Assembly (NCBI GenBank): GCA_963749675.1
Contig: CAVVNT010000002.1
Coordinates: 372,001 to 436,000 of the forward strand
Direction: 5' to 3'
DNA length: 64,000 nucleotides
DNA from: Roseitranquillus sp963749675
GTDB taxonomy: Bacteria; Pseudomonadota; Alphaproteobacteria; Rhodobacterales; Rhodobacteraceae
A program made the position numbers and the translations under genes. This document shows, one piece after another, positions 46,186-53,992 of the stretch. Each line of letters starts with the position of its first letter. The first letter of the stretch is position 1. The notes beneath the pieces were generated by a model. That model was not told where the DNA came from and made no database searches. It saw nothing but the letters and a program-made list of their open reading frames with translations.

Positions 46186-46261
46186 ACTGCTCGATAGGTT
46201 TCTTGCCTGTATGAAACCTGCCTCAATGACTTAGCGCCCGCCTTGTGCGGGCGTTTTTTTT
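46186..46261 (+). ncRNA. Candidate small RNA or attenuated leader, about 76 nt
   Basis: Lies between the promoter at 46151-46179 and an intrinsic terminator. It contains a perfect 7-bp stem (aggtttc 46196-46202 / gaaacct 46213-46219, 10-base loop) followed by the terminator hairpin. No convincing ORF lies inside. It ends 67 bases before the bdhA start, so it could be an independent small RNA or a terminator-containing leader of bdhA. Not matched to any named RNA family. Confidence 0.5.
46235..46261 (+). terminator. Rho-independent terminator
   Basis: Perfect 7-bp G+C stem (cgcccgc 46235-46241, loop cttgt, gcgggcg 46247-46253) followed by eight T. This is the only textbook intrinsic terminator I found in the window. 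Confidence 0.85.
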
Positions 46262-46328
46262 GACGGGCAGGCTTCCTTTCGCGCCTGCGGCGCGCCACCT
46301 TCGCGTCGGCAGAAACGTGGAGGCAGGG

Positions 46329-47102
46329 ATGAACCTGAAGGGCAAGACGGCGATCGTGACGGGCTCCAACTCGGGCATCGGGCTTGGGGTCGCGTGGGAG
46401 CTGGCGCGCGCAGGCGCGGACGTCGTGCTGAATTCCTTCACCGACACGGATGAAGACCATGCGCTGGCCGAGGGAATAGCGGGCGAGACCGGCGTCGCCG
46501 CGCGCTACATCAAGGCCGACATGTCCAAGGGCGAAGAATGCCGGGCGCTGGTCGAGGATGCCGGCGCGTGCGACATCCTGGTCAACAACGCGGGAATCCA
46601 GCACGTCGCGCCGATCCCTGACTTCCCGTCGGCGAAGTGGGACGCCATCATCGCGATCAATCTTTCCTCTGCGTTCCACACGACGGCGGCAGCCTTGCCG
46701 ATGATGCGTAGGTCAGGATGGGGCAGGGTGGTCAACATCGCCTCCGCCCACGGCCTGACCGCATCGCCCTACAAGTCGGCCTACGTCGCGGCGAAACACG
46801 GCGTCGTCGGTCTGACCAAGGTCACCGCGCTCGAGACGGCGGAGGAGCCGATCACCGCGAACGCCATCTGTCCGGGCTATGTCCTGACCCCGCTCGTCGA
46901 GGCGCAGATCCCCGACACGATGAAGGAGTACGGCATGGACCGCGAAACGGTCGTTCGCGACGTCCTGCTCGCACGCCAACCGTCGAAGCAATTCGCGACG
47001 GTCGAGCAGATCGGCGGAAACGTCGTGTTCCTCTGCTCGCCCTCGGCGGACCAGATCACCGGGACGACGATCAGCGTCGACGGCGGATGGACCGCGCTGT
47101 GA
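46329..47102 (+). CDS. bdhA: D-3-hydroxybutyrate dehydrogenase
   Basis: Short-chain dehydrogenase that oxidises 3-hydroxybutyrate to acetoacetate, usually in polyhydroxybutyrate turnover. 257 residues. TGSNSGIGLG coenzyme motif (about 11-20), NNAG, catalytic Ser-Tyr-Lys with YVAAKHGVVGLTK, and the family-typical ANAICPGYVLTPLV and GWTAL C-terminus. The start at 46329 follows a ggcaggg-type site; a patatin-like gene follows 4 bases after the stop. Confidence 0.9.
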   Translation: MNLKGKTAIVTGSNSGIGLGVAWELARAGADVVLNSFTDTDEDHALAEGIAGETGVAARYIKADMSKGEECRALVEDAGACDILVNNAGIQHVAPIPDFPSAKWDAIIAINLSSAFHTTAAALPMMRRSGWGRVVNIASAHGLTASPYKSAYVAAKHGVVGLTKVTALETAEEPITANAICPGYVLTPLVEAQIPDTMKEYGMDRETVVRDVLLARQPSKQFATVEQIGGNVVFLCSPSADQITGTTISVDGGWTAL

Positions 47103-47106
47103 AGCC

Positions 47107-48146
47107 GTGAGCGCTCCCATCCGCATCAACCTCGCGCTCCAAGGTGGAGGTGCACACGGCGCGTATACCTGGGGCGTCCTCGACCGGCTCCTGGACGAAG
47201 AGACGATCGAGGTCGCCGCGATCTCGGGCACCTCCGCCGGCGCGATGAATGGCGCCGCTTTCAAGGCGGGCATGATTTCAGGCGGACGAGAGGGCGCGCG
47301 GGCGAATCTGGACTGGCTCTGGACGCAGGTGGTGTCGCTCAACGACTTGCGACTCACGAGCTGGCTGACCTACTTCAACCCCGCACCGGCCACTGTCAGC
47401 CGCGCCATCGAGTACTCGGTGCCATATTCGTTTATGGACGCCGTGACGCGCACGATCAGCCCGTACAGCTACGGCCCGTTCTACCAGAACCCGTTGCGTC
47501 GGGTGGCGGACAGGTTTCGCTGGGATCGGGTCTGCGCCAGCGACGGACCGCGGCTCTTTGTCGGGGCGACCAATGTTCGGACCGGAAAGATCCGGGTCTT
47601 CACGGGCGACGAGATCAACACGGATGTCATTCTCGCGTCGGCCTGCCTGCCGACGATCTTCCAGGCGGTGGAGATTGCCGATCCGGTCACCGGTGAGGTC
47701 GAGGCGTACTGGGATGGCGGCTACACCGGCAATCCCGCTCTCTTTCCGCTGTTCGAGCCGGAGTTCCCGGACGACATCGTGATCGTGAACATCAACCCAA
47801 TCCGGCGCGATACCGTGCCGAAATCGCCGCAGGAAATCATGAACCGGATCAATGAGATCGGGTTCAACTCGTCACTTCTGCGCGAGCTTCGGGCGATAAG
47901 CTTCGTGAAACGTCTGATCGGCGAGGGCAAGGTCGAGGCGGGTGTCATGAAGGACGTCCTCATTCACATGATCTCCGACGACGATCTCATGAATGATCTC
48001 AGCGTCGCGACCAAACTGGTGCCGTCCCCTATGTCATGCGGATGCTCAAGGACGCTGGACGGCGCGCTGCCGACGCATTTCTGTTGGCCAACATCGACAA
48101 GATCGGCCGGGAAGGTACGGTCAATCTCGAGGATATGTTCCGCTAG
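47107..48146 (+). pseudogene. Patatin-like phospholipase, one frame break near 3' end
   Basis: Lipid acyl hydrolase of the RssA/patatin type. The oxyanion-hole motif GGGAHGAY, the nucleophile motif GTSAG (about 39-43) and the DGG dyad motif (about 205) are intact. The frame breaks near 48033: one base appears missing in the cccc run, after which PYVMRMLKDAGRRAADAF leads to a TAG at 48144, giving about 346 residues. The tight link with bdhA suggests lipid or polyhydroxybutyrate granule turnover; this is inference. GTG start. Confidence 0.85.
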
Positions 48147-48856
48147 GCGTCGATCCTCTCATGCAGTTTGGTCACTGTGGCGGTGTCCGCGGTCTCGCGA
48201 TCCGGATAGACAAGGCCTGCCGAGATGACCAGCTTCGCGGCATCCTCCACCGACATCTCGAGTTCGATGACCTCTCGCGCCGGCGCGAAAAGCAGGAAGC
48301 CGGAGGTAGGGTTCGGCGTGGTCGGCAGGAAGAGCGACAGGATCTCGCCATAGCCCCGCTGGAGCGAGCCGGCCACTTCGCCCTTGGCCTGCGTCGAGAC
48401 AAAGGCGATGGCCCACAGTCCCTTGCGCGGATACTCGACCAGCACGACGCGATCGAAGGAGCGTTCCGTCTGAGCGAAAACCGTTTCGGCGATCTGCTTC
48501 AGCCCGCCATAGAGCGACCTCACGATCGGCGTGCGCCCGACGAGGTTTTCCGCCAAGCGGATCAGAGAGCGTCCGATGAACCCCTTTGCGAACCACCCGA
48601 TCAGGATGGTGAAGAGCAGGAAGAAGATGACCCCGACGCCGCGCAGGTTGATCCCGATATACTGCTCCGGCCGCAGCCGCGCTGGAACGAGCGGCAGGAC
48701 GAAGCTGTCGACCCAACCGACAAAAGTCCAGAGCAGCCAGATCGTCAGGGAAATTGGAGCGATCACTACGAGGCCCGTAAGGAAGCTCGCCCGAAGGCCC
48801 GCAAACCGGCGCGGACGAGGGGACAGAGGCGTCTTCTCGTCGAATGGCGTGCTCAT
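48143..48856 (-). CDS. DUF502 family membrane protein
   Basis: 237 residues. Two membrane segments (about 25-50 and 70-98) followed by a soluble domain with RTPIVRSLYGGLKQIAETVF and GYGEILSLFLPTTPNPTSG, hallmarks of DUF502. Function unknown; plant relatives are LIKE-COV proteins. It overlaps the corrected end of the convergent patatin gene by 4 bases. Confidence 0.88.
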   Translation of the reverse strand: MSTPFDEKTPLSPRPRRFAGLRASFLTGLVVIAPISLTIWLLWTFVGWVDSFVLPLVPARLRPEQYIGINLRGVGVIFFLLFTILIGWFAKGFIGRSLIRLAENLVGRTPIVRSLYGGLKQIAETVFAQTERSFDRVVLVEYPRKGLWAIAFVSTQAKGEVAGSLQRGYGEILSLFLPTTPNPTSGFLLFAPAREVIELEMSVEDAAKLVISAGLVYPDRETADTATVTKLHERIDA

Positions 48857-48921
48857 GTCGGTGGACGGGTCTCTCGTTTTACGGACAGGATGTAGGCAGG
48901 TCTTTGCACGCCTACAACGAT

Positions 48922-49842
48922 CTAGCCTGCCTCGACGTCGCTCATTCGGCGGAGTTTCGCGATTTCGACGGCTATTCGGGCGCCGAGGTCGGCATTGTTG
49001 AGAACGAGGGCAATGTTTGCTTCGAGAGTCAGGCCGCCAGTCAGTTCGAATATCCGCGAGAGCAGATAGGGCGTCACGTTTTTCGCCGCCACGTTGTTGA
49101 GACGCGCGTCCTCGACCGCGCGCTCGATCATCGGCGCCAGTTTCCTCGCCGGGATCTCGTTGCCAGCAGGGATCGGGTTGGCGATCAGCTGCCCTCCCGG
49201 CAGGCCGAGCCCGGCACGCTCAAGATGGGCCCGTGCGATCAAGGCGGGATCGTCCATCCTGAGCGGAGAGGGCAGCCCGCTGTCGCGCGACCAGAATGCG
49301 GGAAACGCGCCTTGGCCGAACGTGATCACCGGAACGCCAAGCGTCTCGAGCATTTCCAGCGTGGCAGGGAGGTCGAGAATCGCCTTCGCTCCGGCCGCGA
49401 CGACGCTGACGGGTGACGTTGCAAGTTCCCGCAGGTCGGCGGAGACATCGAAGCTCTCGCTCGCGCCGCGGTGGACGCCGCCGATCCCACCGGTGGCGAA
49501 GACGTCGATGCCAGCGAGGCGCGCGGCGATCATGGTCGCCGCGACGGTCGTCGCGCCGGTGCCGCCCGTCGCGATGCATACCGCGAGGTCGGCCCGCGAC
49601 AGCTTCGAGACCCGGCCGCCATTCCCGACGAGCTCGATTGCGCCGCGGTCGAGACCGATGCGGAGTTCGCCGTCAAGGACCGCGACAGTGGCCGGGATCG
49701 CGCCGCCTGCGCGAATTCGGTCCTCCACGGCGAGGGCGGTCTCGATGTTCCGCGGATAAGGCATTCCGTGGCTGATGATCGTGCTCTCCAACGCGACGAC
49801 GGGCTCACCCTGCCGTTTGGCCGCCGCCACCTCGTCCGACAA
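48922..49842 (-). CDS. psuG: Pseudouridine-5'-phosphate glycosidase
   Basis: Splits pseudouridine 5'-phosphate into uracil and ribose 5-phosphate. 306 residues with VALESTIISHGMPYP, CIATGGTGATTV, FATGGIGGVHRGA and PIPAGNEIP, the conserved active-site stretches. TTG start at 49842 (a GTG 4 codons on is possible). It follows psuK by 18 bases on the same strand, forming a pseudouridine salvage pair. Confidence 0.93.
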   Translation of the reverse strand: MSDEVAAAKRQGEPVVALESTIISHGMPYPRNIETALAVEDRIRAGGAIPATVAVLDGELRIGLDRGAIELVGNGGRVSKLSRADLAVCIATGGTGATTVAATMIAARLAGIDVFATGGIGGVHRGASESFDVSADLRELATSPVSVVAAGAKAILDLPATLEMLETLGVPVITFGQGAFPAFWSRDSGLPSPLRMDDPALIARAHLERAGLGLPGGQLIANPIPAGNEIPARKLAPMIERAVEDARLNNVAAKNVTPYLLSRIFELTGGLTLEANIALVLNNADLGARIAVEIAKLRRMSDVEAG

Positions 49843-49860
49843 GATCGGCCGAGTCGAGTA

Positions 49861-50751
49861 TCACAGAGCCGTCTCGCCCGAGACGAAGTCAGCCGCCGCG
49901 CCCTGGGCCGTGGCAAAGGCTTTCTCGGGTGGTTCGCCGCGCGCCTCCGCTGCGATATGCGCCGCCATGAACGTGTCGCCCGCCCCGGTGACGCGAGTGA
50001 CCATGACGGAAGGCGGCGTCGCCTCGAAAATCCCGCGGGGCGAGCCCTCCGCTGCGGACGCCCCGCCATCGGTGACGAGCACGCGCGCCGCGCCGCGCCC
50101 GACGAGGCCGCGAGCCGCATCCCCCGCTGTCAGAAACGTCCGCCGGGCGATCAGCCCAGCCTCTTCACGGTTGACGTAAAACGTCGCTCGCGGGTGGGCC
50201 AGAAGCGGCTGCAAGCGCTCCGCCTTTCCCGGCGAGGCCGGCGCGAGGCGGATGTCGGCCTCGGCGAAACAAGCGTCGCGCGCGATCTCCGCCAGCAGCG
50301 CCTCCGTCAGGTTGCCGTCGAGCGCGATCAGACCGTCGTAAGGCGTCTTCTCCGAGCCGAGTCGTCCATCCCGCAGCGGCCTCAGGATCTTGTCACCTGC
50401 CGCTTCGAGCGAGTGCGCGTCCGCAATCGCGGCGACAAGGCCGTTCGCGCCTTCGATCGCCATGTAGACGTCGGTGGGCAGATCGTCCGAGATGTAGACG
50501 TACCCGGTCTCCATCCCGTGAGACTCGGCGGTCGAGAGCAGATCGAGACCGTTGTCGTCGTTGCCGAGCGCGGTCAGCAGAACGGGGCGGAGGCCGAAGC
50601 GGGCGAGTGTCACCGCGACGTTCATGGCGACGCCGCCCGGAACGCGCACGATCCGGCCAGGCACGTCGGCACCCAGCTTCATGTGGCTGGCGGCACGGCC
50701 GATTATGTCCCACAGGACCGAGCCGATGCAGATGATCTCCGTCGTCGCCAT
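49861..50751 (-). CDS. psuK: Pseudouridine kinase (PfkB family)
   Basis: Phosphorylates pseudouridine to the substrate of PsuG. 296 residues of the ribokinase fold: GGVAMNVAVTLARFG near the N-terminus and TRVTGAGDTFMAAHIA with the catalytic Asp near 255. The specific substrate is inferred from the neighbouring psuG gene. ATG 50751 matches the family N-terminus (ATTEIICIGS); the earlier start at 50787 is less likely. Confidence 0.9.
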   Translation of the reverse strand: MATTEIICIGSVLWDIIGRAASHMKLGADVPGRIVRVPGGVAMNVAVTLARFGLRPVLLTALGNDDNGLDLLSTAESHGMETGYVYISDDLPTDVYMAIEGANGLVAAIADAHSLEAAGDKILRPLRDGRLGSEKTPYDGLIALDGNLTEALLAEIARDACFAEADIRLAPASPGKAERLQPLLAHPRATFYVNREEAGLIARRTFLTAGDAARGLVGRGAARVLVTDGGASAAEGSPRGIFEATPPSVMVTRVTGAGDTFMAAHIAAEARGEPPEKAFATAQGAAADFVSGETAL

Positions 50752-50858
50752 GGCGGGCTTTGTGCGACAGCGAAGCGGCAGCGGCAAGGCGAAGGACTTG
50801 CCAAGGGCGATCCGCTGAGCTACTGGGCGCGCCTACTTCACAGGCGGGGCTTGGGCCC

Positions 50859-50877
50859 GCGGGGGAGACATCCCCGC
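50859..50877 (+). promoter_or_regulatory. Stem-loop in the rpsB leader
   Basis: A 6-bp G+C stem (gcgggg / ccccgc, 7-base loop) lies 67 bases before rpsB. S2 operons in other bacteria carry autoregulatory leaders; whether this hairpin is one is not known. Confidence 0.25.
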
Positions 50878-50944
50878 AGGGTCCGCCGGTTGGGCATTGG
50901 CCTGAACGCTCCGCCGAGGCACGAAACCGGAAAGGACAAGGACA

Positions 50945-51826
50945 ATGGCGCTGCCTGAATTCTCGTTGCGTCAGCTTCTGGAAGCTGGCGTTCACTTCGG
51001 CCACCAGACGGCCCGCTGGAACCCGCGCATGGGCGAGTTCATCTACGGCGACCGCAATGGCATTCACATCATCGACCTTACGCAGACCGTTCCGATGCTC
51101 GACCGGGCGCTGCACATCATTCGCGAGACCGTCGCGAAGGGCGGGCGCATCCTGTTCGTCGGCACGAAGCGCCAGGCGCAAAGGCCGATCGCCGAGGCGG
51201 CGGAGCGGTGCGCCCAGTACTACATGAACCACCGCTGGCTGGGTGGCACCCTGACCAACTGGAAGACCGTCAGCCAGTCGATCGGGCGCCTCAAGGCCAT
51301 CGACGAGCAGATGTCCGAAGGCGCCGGTGGACTGACCAAGAAGGAACGGCTGGGCATGGAGCGCGAGCAGCAAAAGCTGCAGGCGTCGCTCGGCGGCATT
51401 CGGGAGATGGGCGGTGTCCCGGACCTTCTGTTCGTTATCGACGTCAACAAGGAGGATCTTGCCATTGCCGAGGCGCGGAAACTGGGCATCCCGGTCGTTG
51501 CGGTCGTAGACACGAACTGCTCGCCGGAGGGCGTCGATCACGTCATTCCCGGCAACGACGACGCGGCACGGGCAATCGCGCTCTACTGCGATCTGGTGAG
51601 CCGTGCCGCTCTCGATGGGATGTCCGCTCAGCTCGGTGCGGCAGGCGTCGATGTCGGCGCACTCGAGGAAGCAGCGCTCGAGGAGGCCGCTCTCGAAGAG
51701 GAAGCGGCCGAAGGGCAGGGGGCGGAGACCGCTCCGGCAGCCGAGCAGCCCGCGCCGAGCGATGAAGCGGTGCACGACGACGCAATAGCCAAGGACGCGC
51801 CCTACGAACTCGAGAACAAGGGCTGA
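50945..51826 (+). CDS. rpsB: 30S ribosomal protein S2
   Basis: Ribosomal protein of the small subunit, 293 residues. The core (LLEAGVHFGHQTARWNPRM, YMNHRWLGGTLTNWKT, DLLFVIDVNKEDLAI) is standard. A C-terminal extension of about 60 residues, rich in Glu and Ala, goes beyond the E. coli protein, as commonly seen in Rhodobacterales. Start has aaggac upstream. tsf follows after 74 bases. Confidence 0.97.
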   Translation: MALPEFSLRQLLEAGVHFGHQTARWNPRMGEFIYGDRNGIHIIDLTQTVPMLDRALHIIRETVAKGGRILFVGTKRQAQRPIAEAAERCAQYYMNHRWLGGTLTNWKTVSQSIGRLKAIDEQMSEGAGGLTKKERLGMEREQQKLQASLGGIREMGGVPDLLFVIDVNKEDLAIAEARKLGIPVVAVVDTNCSPEGVDHVIPGNDDAARAIALYCDLVSRAALDGMSAQLGAAGVDVGALEEAALEEAALEEEAAEGQGAETAPAAEQPAPSDEAVHDDAIAKDAPYELENKG

Positions 51827-51846
51827 GCCCTGTCATCTTTCTGACA

Positions 51847-51872
51847 CCGGAGGCGGGCGACGCTGCCTCCGG
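51847..51872 (+). promoter_or_regulatory. rpsB-tsf intergenic hairpin
   Basis: A perfect 8-bp stem (ccggaggc / gcctccgg) with a 10-base loop lies between the two genes and is not followed by a T run. It may reduce tsf expression relative to rpsB or protect the rpsB transcript. Confidence 0.4.
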
Positions 51873-51900
51873 CCTTATGCATTCGAGAAGGACACGAAAA

Positions 51901-52776
51901 ATGGCTATCACGGCCGCACAGGTGAAGGACCTCCGCGAGAAGACCGGCGCGGGCATGATGGACGCAAAGAAGGCTCTCACCGAAACTGAGGGAGACATGG
52001 AAGCCGCCGTCGACTGGTTGCGGACCAAAGGCCTTGCCAAGGCTGCAAAGAAGTCGGGTCGCACCGCGGCCGAGGGTCTCGTCGCCGTGCGCGTCGGCGA
52101 GGGTCGCGGTGTGGTGGTGGAGATCAACTCCGAGACGGATTTCGTCGCGAAGAACGCTGAGTTTCAGCAGATGGTCGCATCTATTGCCGCGGCCGCGTTG
52201 GAAGCGAAGGATCTTGAGGATCTCAAGGCACAGGAGATCGACGGCAAGTCGGTCGCGGACACGGTGACTGACAAGATCGCAAGGATCGGCGAGAACATGA
52301 CGCTGCGCCGCATGATTGCGCTGGAGGGCGAGGGCGTCGTCGCGTACGTTCACAATGCCGCTGCCGAAGGGATGGGCAAGATCGGCGTGCTCGTCGCCTA
52401 TGCGGGCGGCGGCGAGGCGCTGGCGCGCCAGGTCGCAATGCATGTCGCGGCGATCAACCCGGCGGCCCTGAGCGAGGCGGATCTGGACCCAGCATTGGCG
52501 GAGCGCGAAAAGTCTGTTCTGACCGAACAAGCGCGCGCTTCGGGCAAACCGGAACAGGTCATCGAGAAGATGATCGAGGGCCGGATGAAGAAGTTCTATG
52601 CCGAGAACACGTTGCTCAGCCAACCGTTCGTCGTAAACCCCGATCAGAGCGTCGGCGATGCGGTCGCGGCGATAGGCGTATCGATCACCGGCTTCGTCCG
52701 GCTCGAGGTCGGAGAGGGAATCGAGCGAGAGGAAGAAGACTTCGCCGCCGAAGTTGCCAAGACCGCCCGCGGCTGA
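51901..52776 (+). CDS. tsf: Translation elongation factor Ts
   Basis: Nucleotide exchange factor for EF-Tu. 291 residues. N-terminal UBA-like module (VKDLREKTGAGMMDAKKAL) and the conserved INSETDFVAKN motif (about 77-87) are present, with full core and C-terminal domains. Start at ATG 51901 with an aagga site; the earlier ATG at 51877 is in the leader. Confidence 0.97.
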   Translation: MAITAAQVKDLREKTGAGMMDAKKALTETEGDMEAAVDWLRTKGLAKAAKKSGRTAAEGLVAVRVGEGRGVVVEINSETDFVAKNAEFQQMVASIAAAALEAKDLEDLKAQEIDGKSVADTVTDKIARIGENMTLRRMIALEGEGVVAYVHNAAAEGMGKIGVLVAYAGGGEALARQVAMHVAAINPAALSEADLDPALAEREKSVLTEQARASGKPEQVIEKMIEGRMKKFYAENTLLSQPFVVNPDQSVGDAVAAIGVSITGFVRLEVGEGIEREEEDFAAEVAKTARG

Positions 52777-52789
52777 ACTGGGAAGAAAC

Positions 52790-52814
52790 GGTGCGGATCC
52801 CGAGGATCCGCACC
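52790..52814 (+). terminator. Strong hairpin after tsf, possible terminator
   Basis: An 11-bp perfect stem (ggtgcggatcc / ggatccgcacc) with a 3-base loop starts 13 bases after the tsf stop. It lacks a T run (gcccctcc follows), so it is either a factor-dependent end or an mRNA-stabilising structure. From here to 53061 I see nothing else. Confidence 0.5.
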
Positions 52815-53061
52815 GCCCCTCCGACGAATTCGCGCCACCCATGGGGATGAGATTGGGCGCTTCACCGTCACCAGTCGGGAGGGCGGCGAGAATGCGCCGT
52901 TCACCGCCTGTCGGGTTTTCCCGCAACGCGCCTGCCTTCCTGCAATTTCAGGTCGGAAGACGCTGACGTTCCTGGCTTCAATTACCTCTCGCGGAACAAG
53001 TGAAGCCTCTCACCTTACGTAGCGTCGCCACAGTCGGGTATTCCTTACCAGAGAATTAATG

Positions 53062-53808
53062 CTATGGTTCCAAAAGGAAAATTTGGTTCTGTATAGAGGC
53101 CTTGAACACTGCTTGAGCGGTCGTCTCGACGTTGAGAACCTCACGCGCAAGCCTTAGATGCTTCTCGACCGTCGCTGTGGTCAGGCCCAGTATCGTCGCG
53201 ATGTCCTGAGTGGTCTTGCCGTCGCCGACCCATTCGAGGGCCTCTCGCTGCCGTTGAGTCAACTGGCGGCCGCCAGGATGCGGAAGATTGGTCATGCGCA
53301 AATGCGCGACATTGTTCAGCAACTCGATATCGCGGCCATGTGTGGCCCAAACCGCGTCAATGTCGCTTTGTTCCACGCCCTCGCGCGCCGCAAGCGCGAT
53401 CGCACCTCGCGACCGGATCGAAGTGCCTTTGAAGCTGATCGTATAGCCGGCCTTTAGGCCTTTCGAGAGGTTGAACTGGGCAACTCGCTGTTCCTTGGGC
53501 GTGAGTTGATCGAGATTTGCCTGCCACCATCCCCAGGAACGACTGCCGGTATTCTCTGTGGCCCACCGGACCATGGGCGCGTGCAGGAACATCCGGCCGT
53601 CCACGAATTTCGAGATGTAATCGCGCTCATGATTGCTCAGAAGCAGGATGTCCTCGGTGTCGCCGAACGAATTCGCAGTCTTGAACCGCGTGAAGCCGTA
53701 GAGCAACCGGTTGAACCCGTACTCTTCCATCGCATCCAGCAGGAGCTTCCATGTCGCCTCAATCGAGTCCGATTGAACGATCGCGTCCAGCTTGCCGATG
53801 ACATCCAT
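53062..53808 (-). CDS. LuxR-family regulator with autoinducer-binding-type domain
   Basis: 248 residues. N-terminal domain of the autoinducer-binding fold (about 15-165) and a C-terminal LuxR HTH (LTQRQREALEWVGDGKTTQD to ATVEKHLRLA, about 183-235). No luxI-type synthase is in the window, so it is a solo. The Asp-Pro pair normally involved in ligand binding reads HAP (FLHAPMVRW), and the first conserved Trp/Tyr positions are changed (RDYISKFVDG), while a Trp in SWGWWQ is kept. Ligand may differ from standard AHLs or be absent. Confidence 0.88.
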   Translation of the reverse strand: MDVIGKLDAIVQSDSIEATWKLLLDAMEEYGFNRLLYGFTRFKTANSFGDTEDILLLSNHERDYISKFVDGRMFLHAPMVRWATENTGSRSWGWWQANLDQLTPKEQRVAQFNLSKGLKAGYTISFKGTSIRSRGAIALAAREGVEQSDIDAVWATHGRDIELLNNVAHLRMTNLPHPGGRQLTQRQREALEWVGDGKTTQDIATILGLTTATVEKHLRLAREVLNVETTAQAVFKASIQNQIFLLEP

Positions 53809-53948
53809 GCTTCTTCACCCCTCATGCCGGTAGTGGGGGTCCGCCTCGCGGCGCCGGCTCGTACGCCGCCAGCCGCAAATGACCGACGCGCTAATCCGCA
53901 TAGATACTAGGCACTGCCTGTCTCAATTGTCGAGTGGACCACTATGAG

Positions 53949-53983
53949 TTACATAATATGTATTAGGCGTAAAAACTATGTAA
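53949..53983. promoter_or_regulatory. AT-rich inverted-repeat patch upstream of the LuxR gene
   Basis: Three TATGTA-type half sites lie here: tacataatatgta (53950-53962, a 13-base palindrome) and tatgtaa (53977-53983), the latter inverted relative to ttacata at 53949. It sits 140 bases upstream of the LuxR start and just left of the IS30 end. It could be an operator, a -10 region, or simply low-GC foreign DNA. Confidence 0.35.
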
Positions 53984-53992
53984 GCCGGTGCG

